64,000 bases of DNA from an uncultured bacterium (GTDB lineage Bacteria > Planctomycetota > GCA-002687715), in the NCBI GenBank assembly GCA_902826835.1, contig CADEGH010000008.1, positions 178,404 through 242,403 on the forward strand, given 5' to 3'. The notes beneath the pieces are model-generated. The model did not search any database, was not told the origin of the DNA, and saw only the letters and a program-made list of their open reading frames with translations. Shown here one piece after another: positions 44,298-52,844 of the stretch. A program made the translations under genes and the position numbers. Positions within the stretch are counted from its first letter, which is position 1, and the number at the start of each line of letters is the position of its first letter.

Positions 44298-45638
44298 ATG
44301 GGCCTGGCGCGCACACTTCTCGCGACGTTTGCCACGAAGGGGCTCGGCTTCGTGCTCGTGTTCGCCGCTGGCGTCGTGCTGAGCCGGGGGCTCGGCGCGG
44401 CCGGGAAGGGGGAGATCGACGCTCTGGTGAGCCTCTTCGGCCTGCTCTTGGTGTTTTCCCCGGCCATCGAGGAGCGGCAGTACTACCTTCTCACTCACGG
44501 GGAGGCGCGGCCCCATCGACTCCTGCGTTGGAATCTCGTCTTCGCGCTGACGCTGGGTCTCCTGCTCGTCGGAGTGGCCGAACTCCTGTTGCGGTATTTC
44601 CCGGGCCTGTTCGAGTATCGCGATCGTAAGTCCGGCGAGGTTCGCCCGATCGACCCCGGGTTGGTCCGAACGATCGTGGTCGCGGCCCCCTTTGCGCTGC
44701 TCCATCGATTCGCAGGTGGCTTGTTGCAGGGGCTGCGGGATCAGCGCGCGGTCAATCGCGCTCATCTACTCCAGTGTTCGACCCTGTTTCTCGGCGTGCT
44801 CGGCTCGGTCCTGCTCGGGGGCGGAGTGTTCGGGGGAGTGCTCGCCCAGGCGTTTTCGTTCGCGGCACCGGGCCTGTTGTCGGTCTGGCAGGCGCACCGC
44901 CGCATCGGGCCGGACCGGCCAACCGATGCCGAATCCTCGTCCCTTCCCGCATCGCTGCTCCGAGGCGGACTCCGGGCGCAGGGAGCGGTGTTCGCGGGAG
45001 CCGTCATCGTGATGGCCGACCTGTTGATCCTCCACCACTTTCACGGCCCCGCCGTGGTCGGGGTCTATGCGCTGGCCGCGGCCCTGGCCGGCCAGTTGCG
45101 AAGGCTGATCCTCCAGCCGGTCAAAGAAGTCCTCACTTCGGAGATGGTGGGGGCCGGGGGAGACGTCACCCAGCGCCGGGCCCGACTCTCTCAAGCGGGA
45201 CGGCATCTCGGACTCCTATGGTTACCGCCGATCCTCGGCTTCGCGCTGATCGGCGGGTGGCTCGTTCGGGGTGTTTACGGGACGGAGTTTGCTCCCGCTT
45301 ACGCGCTCTTGCTCGTGCTGCTGCCAGCCAACCTCCTCTGGTCGTGGGCGGTTCTGTTCTCGACCGAGCTCATCCTGGCCAATCGATTGATCACGCTCAC
45401 CGCGATCGGGGTTGCAGTCGCTGGCACCAATGTCACGTTGAACTGGCTGCTCATCCCCACTGGGTCGGCGATGGCGGCGGCCTGGGTGAGCTTGGCCACT
45501 TACGGCCTCTATGCTGGCATCCTCGTGCTCTGGCTCCGGCGCAATCGGGGGCTGGGCTGGGCGGCCTGGCTCATTCCCACCCGCGAAGATCTTTGGAATC
45601 TGAGGATTGTGCTGAGCGGCCGCTCCCGGAAGGGCTGA
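44298..45638 (+). CDS. MOP-superfamily lipid/oligosaccharide flippase-like protein
   Basis: The ATG at 44298 gives 446 residues. The protein is almost entirely hydrophobic, with about 12 predicted membrane helices and a Wzx/MATE-like pattern: SRGLGAAGKGEIDALVSLFG near the start, and VGVYALAAALAGQLRRLILQP in the middle. Wzx-like proteins flip lipid-linked oligosaccharides for surface polysaccharides. No glycosyltransferase cluster is present here, so the cargo is unknown. TAGATT at 44284-44289 is a possible -10 element, which would leave almost no leader. Confidence 0.82.
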   Translation: MGLARTLLATFATKGLGFVLVFAAGVVLSRGLGAAGKGEIDALVSLFGLLLVFSPAIEERQYYLLTHGEARPHRLLRWNLVFALTLGLLLVGVAELLLRYFPGLFEYRDRKSGEVRPIDPGLVRTIVVAAPFALLHRFAGGLLQGLRDQRAVNRAHLLQCSTLFLGVLGSVLLGGGVFGGVLAQAFSFAAPGLLSVWQAHRRIGPDRPTDAESSSLPASLLRGGLRAQGAVFAGAVIVMADLLILHHFHGPAVVGVYALAAALAGQLRRLILQPVKEVLTSEMVGAGGDVTQRRARLSQAGRHLGLLWLPPILGFALIGGWLVRGVYGTEFAPAYALLLVLLPANLLWSWAVLFSTELILANRLITLTAIGVAVAGTNVTLNWLLIPTGSAMAAAWVSLATYGLYAGILVLWLRRNRGLGWAAWLIPTREDLWNLRIVLSGRSRKG

Positions 45639-45662
45639 CGATTCTTCGGAAGGGGTTTCGGA

Positions 45663-45692
45663 TTGACGTGCGGGCGAGCGCACGGGTAGGCT
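45663..45692 (+). promoter_or_regulatory. Possible sigma-70-like promoter
   Basis: TTGACG (45663-45668) and TAGGCT (45687-45692) are separated by 18 nt, placed 61 nt upstream of the secreted-protein ATG at 45753. The ribosome binding site GGAG lies at 45741-45744. Confidence 0.4.
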
Positions 45693-45752
45693 CTTTCCGG
45701 TTTCGCAGTCACCGTCACATCCTGATCTCCAACCCTGTACGGAGTTTTCTAC

Positions 45753-47480
45753 ATGCGCCGATCGGCCGCCATTTTTGCTTCTCTGCTCGTGTTGAGCGGA
45801 GCCATGACTTGGGCACAGACTTGTACCTTGGCCACCGCCACCACGGCGGCCACTTCAGGCAACCAACATGTCTTCGACCTCGTGAATCTGACCGCCAACC
45901 GAGTGCGGGTCACCCGCATCGACAGCTTCCTCACCACCGGCGCTGGCGACGTCCAAATCTGGATGGTCACCTGCGGCGGAACTCAGGTCGGCAAGACCAA
46001 TCAACCTGGTCTTTGGACCCAGGTTGCCAACTTCCCCGGCGTCGTGGGTCTTGGAAACACCGGCATCACGGTGCTCCCTAATCTCCCCTCTCCCATCGAT
46101 CTTCCCCCCGGTCCGACGGGCGTCTACATCTTCCGCACGACCGGCAGCACGAACTACGACTCAACCGTCGCCAATCCGGTCGGAACTTCGCTCTACAACG
46201 ACGGCGTTCTCGAGATTCAGTCCGGTTTCGCGATCGGCACCAATTTCCCGGCCGCTCTGCCGACTCTCGGCCGCAACTGGCGCGGGGCGGTCCATTACGA
46301 CTGCATGTCGCCGGGGCCTCCGACTCCCAGTGACTACCAGCTCAACCAGCCGGGTGCCGGCTTCGTGATCGATGGCGTGGCGGGCGGCGCTTGTTCTCCC
46401 ACGATCGTGAACAAGCCCGTCTTCACCTGCGCTGCGGTCACTCCGGCCACCGGCACGATCGCGATCTCCTCGAACCTGATCGCGTTCCCTTGGGATGTGG
46501 CGATCTCCGGGTCGACCTTGCTTCCGGCATCGGGCGGCGGTCTCACTCTCCCAGACGGACAGGTCATCAACGTCAACATCGGAATGCCGCTCAGCTTCCT
46601 CAACGGCTTCCTGGGCGCAAACTGGCCTGGGTTCGGGATTCCTGGTGTCACGACCTCGACGCTGAGCTTTGGGTACTCCCTCTCGACCCAAACCGACATG
46701 GCCTTCCAGGCTTTCTTCGTGGATCCGTCGGCGGCATCGGGTATCCGCCTTTCGCAGGCGGCCGAGCTGCACGTCAATATCACGGCCCCTTCCACCTCGG
46801 TACCCATCACCCTCGCGGACAACGCGACCTTCAGCCTCAACATCACGACCGCGCCGAACTGCTGGGAGAACGGCATCCCCTTCTTCGGCACCAACTACAG
46901 CATCATGCACGTCCTCTCCAACGGACGGGTGATGTTCGGTGCGGCCGGCAACACCACGGCGGCCCCCACGGTAGCGCTGTTCGCCTCGAACAATCCCTCC
47001 GTCGGACTTTGGACTGACCACAACCCGGCTCTCGCGGGCGGAGCGGTCACCGCGACCAACGTTGGCGGTGGCATCATCCGCGTCGACTACTCCATGCGCT
47101 ACGCAGGCGAGCTCGCAGGTCCCCTCAACACCTACGGGATTGAATTCGACATCGTCAACGGCACCGTGAAGATCGACGGGCTCATGGGTGTGCTCCCCAA
47201 TCCTCAGGGCACGGGTGGTGGTTTGTTCAGCGCCACGGCCGATTCCATGCTGCTCGGCATCTCCCGCGGCAACACCGGCGCGACCACTCCCGCCGCGACG
47301 ACCTTCACCAACATGGGTGGTGGCTTGGCCGCCAACGCCACGGACATGTGGTACGACTTCTACGCGGCCGTCAACCCGGGCCAGGGACTCTGCAATTCCC
47401 TCGTTGGCGCGCCTTTGACCTCGATCACGTTCACCCCGAGCGTCTCGTTCGCCCCGAACTACGACTGGGCAGGCATGTGA
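45753..47480 (+). CDS. Secreted beta-rich protein, paralogue of the gene at 32266
   Basis: This 575-residue protein has a signal peptide (MRRSAAIFASLLVLSGAMTW). Its middle and C-terminal parts match the gene at 32266-34083 in order: a WDVAISGSTL...DGQVINVNI block, the signature MAFQAFFVDPSAASGIRLS, MHVLSNGRVMFG, DSMLLGISRG and a closing YDWAGM. The N-terminal third differs (an acidic VQIWMVTCGG-containing domain). No catalytic residues are evident; it is probably a surface protein. A likely promoter lies upstream. It converges with the M48 peptidase gene, with 4 nt between stops. Confidence 0.75.
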   Translation: MRRSAAIFASLLVLSGAMTWAQTCTLATATTAATSGNQHVFDLVNLTANRVRVTRIDSFLTTGAGDVQIWMVTCGGTQVGKTNQPGLWTQVANFPGVVGLGNTGITVLPNLPSPIDLPPGPTGVYIFRTTGSTNYDSTVANPVGTSLYNDGVLEIQSGFAIGTNFPAALPTLGRNWRGAVHYDCMSPGPPTPSDYQLNQPGAGFVIDGVAGGACSPTIVNKPVFTCAAVTPATGTIAISSNLIAFPWDVAISGSTLLPASGGGLTLPDGQVINVNIGMPLSFLNGFLGANWPGFGIPGVTTSTLSFGYSLSTQTDMAFQAFFVDPSAASGIRLSQAAELHVNITAPSTSVPITLADNATFSLNITTAPNCWENGIPFFGTNYSIMHVLSNGRVMFGAAGNTTAAPTVALFASNNPSVGLWTDHNPALAGGAVTATNVGGGIIRVDYSMRYAGELAGPLNTYGIEFDIVNGTVKIDGLMGVLPNPQGTGGGLFSATADSMLLGISRGNTGATTPAATTFTNMGGGLAANATDMWYDFYAAVNPGQGLCNSLVGAPLTSITFTPSVSFAPNYDWAGM

Positions 47481-47484
47481 GTTC

Positions 47485-48711
47485 CTACCGAGTTTGCAGA
47501 GGCCGGTCGCATCGGACGCACTGATGCACATGGCCCTGCAGGCTCGGCGGGATCTTGACGCGCGCCCCGCACGGGCAGTCCAGGATTTGATAGCCCTCCG
47601 CCGAGAAGACGGCGTCGTAGGCTTCCCGCGTCTTGCGGACCTCCGAGTCCTCGACGGAGTGTAAGGAAACGCCCTCGCGCGCGGCCACCGGCGCCGCCGC
47701 CTTCAGTGTTGAGGCGCCGATGATGCTGCGCTGGCTCACCTGCATCGCCGCTTTTGCGTAGGCGTCGAATCCCGCGCCGCCTCCCATCTTGCGCAGGATT
47801 TTGATCCGCTCTCGGATGGGGGGATGGGTGCTGAATAGGGAGCTCCCCTGGAACGAAGATGAGGCTCCGGCGCGGGCGTTGCCACGGGGTTGATGAATGT
47901 AGAGCGGAGCGGTGACGCGGCTTTGGTCGCGAAGGCGGCTGGCCCTGGGAGCCGCAATCTTCTCGAGCGCCCGGGCGAGTCCCTCGGGGTAACGGGTGAA
48001 CATCGCTCCCGAGGCATCGGCCAAATACTCCCGCCGCCGGGAGAGGCTGAAGTAGAGGAACTGCGCGAGGATGGGCGCCAGGATGATGAAAATCACCGCG
48101 ACCAAGTACACCACGGCGGTGGGATCGCCGCTCTTGTTTGAGCTGCGCCGCGATCGCGCGGGGAGATGGCGGAGGAGACGGCTTCCGGCCTCGGAGAGGA
48201 CGACGATCGATCCGAGCATCACCCCCGCGTAGGTCAGGAGGCGAATGTCGAGGTTCTTGATGTGGCCGAGTTCGTGGGCGACCACGCCTTGGAGCTCGTC
48301 ACGATCGAGCTCGCGCAGGAGCCCCGTCGTCACTGTGACCGCGGCACGGTCGGGGCGTTTTCCGGTCGCGAACGCGTTCGGCGATGGGTCTTCGACGATG
48401 TAGACCGCGGGCATCACCGGAAGTCCGGCCGCGATGGTCATCTCCTCGACGATGTTGAAGAGCCGAGGATGGTGTTGCTTCTGGATGCGGCGGGCGCCGG
48501 CGAGGGAGAGCATCATCTTGTCGCCGCTCGTGGCGGCGAGAATGAACAAGACGAGCCACACCGCGGCCCCGATTGCGGCACCCGCGACCGCGCCGCTGTC
48601 TTGGCCGCTGACCACCACGCCCAGCGCCGCCCCGGTAGCGAGCAAGAGCAGCGCCAGGAACAACATCACGAGAGCGCTGCGGCGCTGGTTCGATCGTATC
48701 TGGTCCCACAT
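47485..48711 (-). CDS. M48-family (HtpX-like) membrane metallopeptidase
   Basis: This 408-residue protein has two N-terminal membrane helices (about 12-34 and 41-60), then the zinc site HELGH at 146-150, preceded by VVA and followed by IKN, and a later REYLADASGA that supplies the Glu ligand. Further membrane segments lie around 157-180 and 208-230. The C-terminus adds a Cys-rich ribbon (DCPCGARVKIP...HQCVRC), unusual for HtpX. HtpX-like peptidases degrade damaged membrane proteins. It lies 23 nt downstream of lemA, a known pairing. Confidence 0.9.
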   Translation of the reverse strand: MWDQIRSNQRRSALVMLFLALLLLATGAALGVVVSGQDSGAVAGAAIGAAVWLVLFILAATSGDKMMLSLAGARRIQKQHHPRLFNIVEEMTIAAGLPVMPAVYIVEDPSPNAFATGKRPDRAAVTVTTGLLRELDRDELQGVVAHELGHIKNLDIRLLTYAGVMLGSIVVLSEAGSRLLRHLPARSRRSSNKSGDPTAVVYLVAVIFIILAPILAQFLYFSLSRRREYLADASGAMFTRYPEGLARALEKIAAPRASRLRDQSRVTAPLYIHQPRGNARAGASSSFQGSSLFSTHPPIRERIKILRKMGGGAGFDAYAKAAMQVSQRSIIGASTLKAAAPVAAREGVSLHSVEDSEVRKTREAYDAVFSAEGYQILDCPCGARVKIPPSLQGHVHQCVRCDRPLQTR

Positions 48712-48734
48712 CGCTCAGGCTGAACCCCGAGGGC

Positions 48735-49316
48735 TCAGAACTGCACCTTCGGCACGGCGCGCTCGACCTCGCTCTTGAGCTCGAAGAGTTCCGCGGGCTG
48801 GAACGAACCGCTCACGAGATTGGCCGGGAAGGTCTCCCGGGCGTTGTTGTAGCGGGTGGCGGCGTCGTTGTAGGCCTGGCGGGCAAAGCCGATCTTGTTT
48901 TCGGTGCTGGCCAGCTCTTCTTGAAGCATCAGGAAGTTGGAGTTGGCCTTGAGATCGGGGTATTGCTCCGCGATCGCGAAGAAGCCGGACAGCGCGGTAC
49001 CGAGTTGCCCCTCGGCCTTTCCAGCGTCGGCGGGACCGCGGGCCGCCGAGGCCAGATTGCGCGCCTGCACGATCCGCTCGAGCGTGTCCTTCTCGTGCTT
49101 CATGTAGCCCTTAGCGGTCTCGATCAGGTTCGGGATCAGGTCGTGCCGCCGCTTGAGCTGCACATCGATCTGGGCCCAGGCATTCTTGGATTCGTTGCGG
49201 GCGCGAACCAGACCGTTCCAGATCCCGATCATCCAAAAGACGAAGAGGACGGCGACGCCCAAGGCGATCCAGGGCACCATCGATCCCGAAGTCTGCAGCA
49301 AAAACGGCAAGGTCAT
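48735..49316 (-). CDS. lemA: LemA-family protein
   Basis: The ATG at 49316 gives 193 residues; the start overlaps the stop of the zinc-finger gene (ATGA). One N-terminal membrane helix (WIALGVAVLFVFWMIGIW) is followed by NAWAQIDVQLKRRHDLIPNL and an ETAKGYMKHEKDTLE segment, the LemA signature. A long helical bundle completes it. Function is poorly known; LemA genes often accompany M48 peptidases as here, which suggests a membrane quality-control role. Confidence 0.92.
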   Translation of the reverse strand: MTLPFLLQTSGSMVPWIALGVAVLFVFWMIGIWNGLVRARNESKNAWAQIDVQLKRRHDLIPNLIETAKGYMKHEKDTLERIVQARNLASAARGPADAGKAEGQLGTALSGFFAIAEQYPDLKANSNFLMLQEELASTENKIGFARQAYNDAATRYNNARETFPANLVSGSFQPAELFELKSEVERAVPKVQF

Positions 49317-49735
49317 CGTTGGTCCTTCTTTTGGCCGGTATATCCGGCCAAGTAGTCTTGGAGCTTTTGGAGCGGTCCCCCCGCTCCTTCCATCATGGCA
49401 TCCACGACGAGGGGGAGTTCGTGGCGATCGAACCAATATCCGTCGCCGCGAGCGCAGCGGTCGATGGCGACGACGCCGCCCGGCCGATCCACCCTAATTT
49501 CTTCGAGCTTTTTGTGGCAGCGCGGACAGAGCCTCGGGGAGGGCGGAGGGTGAGCCGCAAGGGCCCCGAGTTTCATGTCGAGGGTGTGAGCGCAGTCTTC
49601 GAATCCCGCCGACTCGAGTAGGAGATCCAACTCCTCGGCGTCGAACCACGTGCCGCGGCAAGTGGCGCACACGTCGAGTTCGATGCCCTCGTGTTCCACC
49701 GTCAGGAGCGCGACGCGGCAGGCCGGACATTTCAT
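49313..49735 (-). CDS. Zinc-finger (zf-TFIIB-like) protein
   Basis: The 140-residue product begins MKCPACRVAL, overlapping the TPR gene stop (ATGA). It carries two related zinc-ribbon units: CPAC...DVCATCRGTWFD and CPRCHKKLEEI...DRCARGDGYWFD. The C-x-x-C/C-x-x-C plus G-x-W/Y-F-D pattern matches the zf-TFIIB family of small bacterial proteins. The second unit has a single Cys in its later half, so metal binding there may be weaker. It sits between the TPR gene and lemA in a chained operon. Confidence 0.8.
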   Translation of the reverse strand: MKCPACRVALLTVEHEGIELDVCATCRGTWFDAEELDLLLESAGFEDCAHTLDMKLGALAAHPPPSPRLCPRCHKKLEEIRVDRPGGVVAIDRCARGDGYWFDRHELPLVVDAMMEGAGGPLQKLQDYLAGYTGQKKDQR

Positions 49736-51324
49736 CGCAAACGATCCCGAAACAGTCGGGCCCGCTCGGCTTCCCCACGGGACTCGGCGACTTTTGCCAA
49801 GATCTCGATGCCCTGGCGGGCGAGGGGGTCTTTGGGATCGAGGTGGGAAAACGCCGCCTCGAGCGCGGTCAACGCTCGCGGCAATTGCCCGGACGCCTCT
49901 GCCGCTTGAACAAACCGGAGCAACATGCGCGCTTCGTCCCCCCCGCGGCCGAACATGGCCTTGCAAGCGCCTTCGAGAATCTCGAGGGTTTCGGCTGGAC
50001 GCTTGCTTCGCATCCCGGCTTCGGCCGCCATGTCGATGCACTCGCCGTAGCGGGTGTCGGTGGGAGGGAGGTTCTTCGCCGCCCTCACCAAAAAGGGAAG
50101 GGCCCGATCCGAACGTCCCATCGCCATCTCCGCCCGCCCACTCTCGAGGTTGGCAAAGGCGTGGTCCGGTTTGCGTTCGAGAATTTTGTCGAGTTCGTAA
50201 AGCGCGGGTTCGAACTCGCGCTGCCGCCCGAGGAGCGCGGCCAAATTGAGGACGGCTTGCTCGCTGTCGGGACAGTAAGAGACAAACGCCATCGCCGCGT
50301 CCATTGCTTGCGCCCACTGCTGATTGCCGACCATGAGTTCCAAGTAGGCGAGGTTCTTCTCCTGGTCGTTCGGGCGCTCGCGCAGGCCGCGGATGAGGAG
50401 GCGCAGCTTTTCGTTGGCGGCGTCCTCTTTGGCCTTGGCTTCGTCGTACTTCTTCTGCCACTCCTCGGCCTCCACGGTCGAGCCCTTGGCAGAGTAGTGG
50501 CGAGTGAGTCCGTAAAACGCCTCGGCAGCAATCGGGTTCTTTTCGAGGGTTTCGAGGTAGAGCGTGAGCGCGAGATCCGTTTTCTTCTGGCGTCCGTAGA
50601 GACGAGCGAGACGGAGGCTTGGCTGGAAGTCCTTCGGGTTCAGGCGCCGTGCTTCCCGCAATTTCACTTCCGCCTCTTCGTCGCGCTCGACCGCCATCAG
50701 CGCCACTCCGAGATGATAGTGGTGATTGGCCGTGTGGGGGGCGAGCTTGCAGAGTGTCTCGAAGTGGGAGATCGCTTCGTCATGGCGACCGGCGTCGAGG
50801 AGCACCCCGGCGAGGTGCTCTCGGTATCGCTGATTTTGGGGATCCATCGACACCGCTCGACCCATCGCCTCTACGGCTTCCGGTATCAAGTCGAGTTTCG
50901 CGGCGGCCTGACCTCGGTGGTAGGGGATCTCTGGGCGGGAGGCGATGATGGGGTGCAGGTGCTGCATCGATTCGAGCTCCTGCCAGACTGGGAGCGCCTC
51001 GGCGTGGCGACCCTGGTTGGTGAGGCTCGAGGCCAAATCGAAGACGATCGACGGGTCATCCGGCTTCAGGGCTCGGGCGGTTGCGAGTTCCGCGGCGGAC
51101 TCCCGGAAGCGGCGGCGCCTGGCTTGGGCCAGGGCCAGTCGTTTGCGGAGTTCGGGGTCCTGAGGACTGCCCTGCACCAACTCCCGGAGGATCGTCACCG
51201 CGCCGGAAAAATCCTTGGCGGCCATGCGTCGCTCCGCTTCTTCCACCGTAGGTCCCGTTTGGGCGACGAGGGGCAGAGCGACCAGCACGAGGAGCGGAAG
51301 CGGACTTTTGCGGGTTCCGAACAT
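49732..51324 (-). CDS. Secreted TPR-repeat protein
   Basis: The ATG at 51324 opens a signal peptide (FGTRKSPLPLLVLVALPLVAQ) in a 530-residue protein. Almost the whole mature chain is TPR-like: paired helices with A-x(5,7)-Y/F and P-x-D patterns, for example DPELRKRLALAQARRRRFRES and NPIAAEAFYGLTRHYSAKGS. No catalytic motif. It is the first gene of the operon TPR, zinc finger, LemA, M48, with overlaps throughout except before M48. It is probably a protein-protein scaffold in the envelope. Confidence 0.85.
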   Translation of the reverse strand: MFGTRKSPLPLLVLVALPLVAQTGPTVEEAERRMAAKDFSGAVTILRELVQGSPQDPELRKRLALAQARRRRFRESAAELATARALKPDDPSIVFDLASSLTNQGRHAEALPVWQELESMQHLHPIIASRPEIPYHRGQAAAKLDLIPEAVEAMGRAVSMDPQNQRYREHLAGVLLDAGRHDEAISHFETLCKLAPHTANHHYHLGVALMAVERDEEAEVKLREARRLNPKDFQPSLRLARLYGRQKKTDLALTLYLETLEKNPIAAEAFYGLTRHYSAKGSTVEAEEWQKKYDEAKAKEDAANEKLRLLIRGLRERPNDQEKNLAYLELMVGNQQWAQAMDAAMAFVSYCPDSEQAVLNLAALLGRQREFEPALYELDKILERKPDHAFANLESGRAEMAMGRSDRALPFLVRAAKNLPPTDTRYGECIDMAAEAGMRSKRPAETLEILEGACKAMFGRGGDEARMLLRFVQAAEASGQLPRALTALEAAFSHLDPKDPLARQGIEILAKVAESRGEAERARLFRDRLR

Positions 51325-51413
51325 AGCCGTGGAGTATAGCGCCCGGAATTGCGGATTTCGGGCGGCCTCCGTTCGGGATTCGCTCAAGTCGGGATCAAGA
51401 TTCGAATCCGGCG

Positions 51414-51443
51414 TTGGGTTTTGGGCCTTCCTGCGGGTAGATA
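51414..51443 (+). promoter_or_regulatory. Possible sigma-70-like promoter
   Basis: TTGGGT (51414-51419) and TAGATA (51438-51443) are separated by 18 nt, upstream of the GTG at 51468. GGGAGG at 51450-51455 is the likely ribosome binding site, 12 nt above the start. Confidence 0.35.
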
Positions 51444-51467
51444 CATCTCGGGAGGTCCACTCCGTTC

Positions 51468-52835
51468 GTGAGCATCCAGCGACTCAGATCCCTTATCCTC
51501 GCCCTCGGTTCTATTCTTGGTGCCTTCGGCTCGCCGCTCTGCGCGCAGTCGCCGCTGCCATGGGCGAGCTTCAACGTCGTCCCCGACGATTTTCCCGGGC
51601 CCTCGACTGCCAGTGTGCTGGCGGGGCAGGTGCCGGGGCCGTCGGGGTCGGTCGCGGTCCAGTTCGATTTCACCGCCGACTTCCGCCTTCACGAAATGGG
51701 CTACTTCACGGCCCGACGCACGATGGGAAATCGTGCCGTCTTCGACCCCATCGACCTGCGGCTATTCGGCCGCGACCCGAGCCTCGGGGCGACCCTTCTG
51801 ATCACTCGCGACGCTACCCAGGCGGCGAGTTGGGTCGCCTCGAACCCGGGCGGGGCGTTTTATTCGGGCGACAGTTTTTCGGCGTCGATCCCGGTCATCA
51901 TGGCCGCGAGCGGCGCGGGCCTCGATCTTTCGATGCCGACGAGCGGCTTGCTCACTCTCAACGGGACCTTCCAACCCGGCTACTTCCACCAATTCACGAT
52001 CGCTACCGGGGCGATCGACACGCTGCCGTCAGCCACGGTCTCGGTGCGCCTGAAGGAAGACCTCTTCGTGCCCAACATCGAGTGGCACTACACCTGCCGT
52101 GCCGCCAGTTCGAGTGCCGCGCGCAGCCCGGGCGGATTGCCGGAACCGATCCAGGGGCGCTTCTCCATCCGTCGGGAAGCGGTCGATGAGACCACCTACA
52201 CGGTGGGACCCGTCGCGCTCGAGCTGCCTTCCTTGCCGACCCCGGTGGTGATCGTGATTCCCGCCCTGGGCGGCACGCTCTCGCTCGACCCGATGACGCG
52301 CACCGTCGCTGGCCAGCTCTCCGGCACCGTCGACGGAGTGCCGTTCACGCGCACCCTCGACGGCGTGGGAGAGTGGTTCGTCGGGTCATCGCTGCAGCCC
52401 GCGAACATCCACATCGAGGAGGCCGGATTGCCCGGCCTCGACACTCTGACCCTCGATCTGCGCCGCACCGAACTGGTGCCCGAAGGTTCCGTGCCGCTCA
52501 TCGGGTCGCTCTACCAGCCGGTCTTCCGCGCGCTCCCGGGAGTCACCTACGCTGCCGCCGCCAGTCTCACCCCCGGCCCGGGAATCAGCACTCCGGCGGG
52601 CGATGTCTTCGTCTCGATCGACATCCTCTTCGATTTTTCGACGATGCCCGGCAACGGCATTTTCTCTGACTTCCTGGGCGTGATGTCGGCAAACGGCGAG
52701 CAGATTCTCACCATCGCGATTCCCAATGAACCGCTCCTGACCGGGTTCATCTTCCACATCGCGGGAATCATCATTGATCCTGGCTTGCAGATTCCCCTCG
52801 GTGTCACCAATTCGCACCGGGTGACCCTGCAATAG
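51468..52835 (+). CDS. Secreted hypothetical protein with the shared C-terminal module
   Basis: A GTG start at 51468 is followed by a signal peptide (SIQRLRSLILALGSILGAFG) and a mature chain of about 430 residues. The protein is beta-rich, with no catalytic motif and no recognised family. Its last 90 residues end in IAGIIIDPGLQIPLGVTNS, which follows the same pattern as the ends of the astacin giant and the cytochrome peroxidase. It is divergent from the TPR operon (143 nt) and ends 9 nt before the kinase gene on the other strand. Confidence 0.65.
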   Translation: MSIQRLRSLILALGSILGAFGSPLCAQSPLPWASFNVVPDDFPGPSTASVLAGQVPGPSGSVAVQFDFTADFRLHEMGYFTARRTMGNRAVFDPIDLRLFGRDPSLGATLLITRDATQAASWVASNPGGAFYSGDSFSASIPVIMAASGAGLDLSMPTSGLLTLNGTFQPGYFHQFTIATGAIDTLPSATVSVRLKEDLFVPNIEWHYTCRAASSSAARSPGGLPEPIQGRFSIRREAVDETTYTVGPVALELPSLPTPVVIVIPALGGTLSLDPMTRTVAGQLSGTVDGVPFTRTLDGVGEWFVGSSLQPANIHIEEAGLPGLDTLTLDLRRTELVPEGSVPLIGSLYQPVFRALPGVTYAAAASLTPGPGISTPAGDVFVSIDILFDFSTMPGNGIFSDFLGVMSANGEQILTIAIPNEPLLTGFIFHIAGIIIDPGLQIPLGVTNSHRVTLQ

Positions 52836-52844
52836 CGGTTGCGA

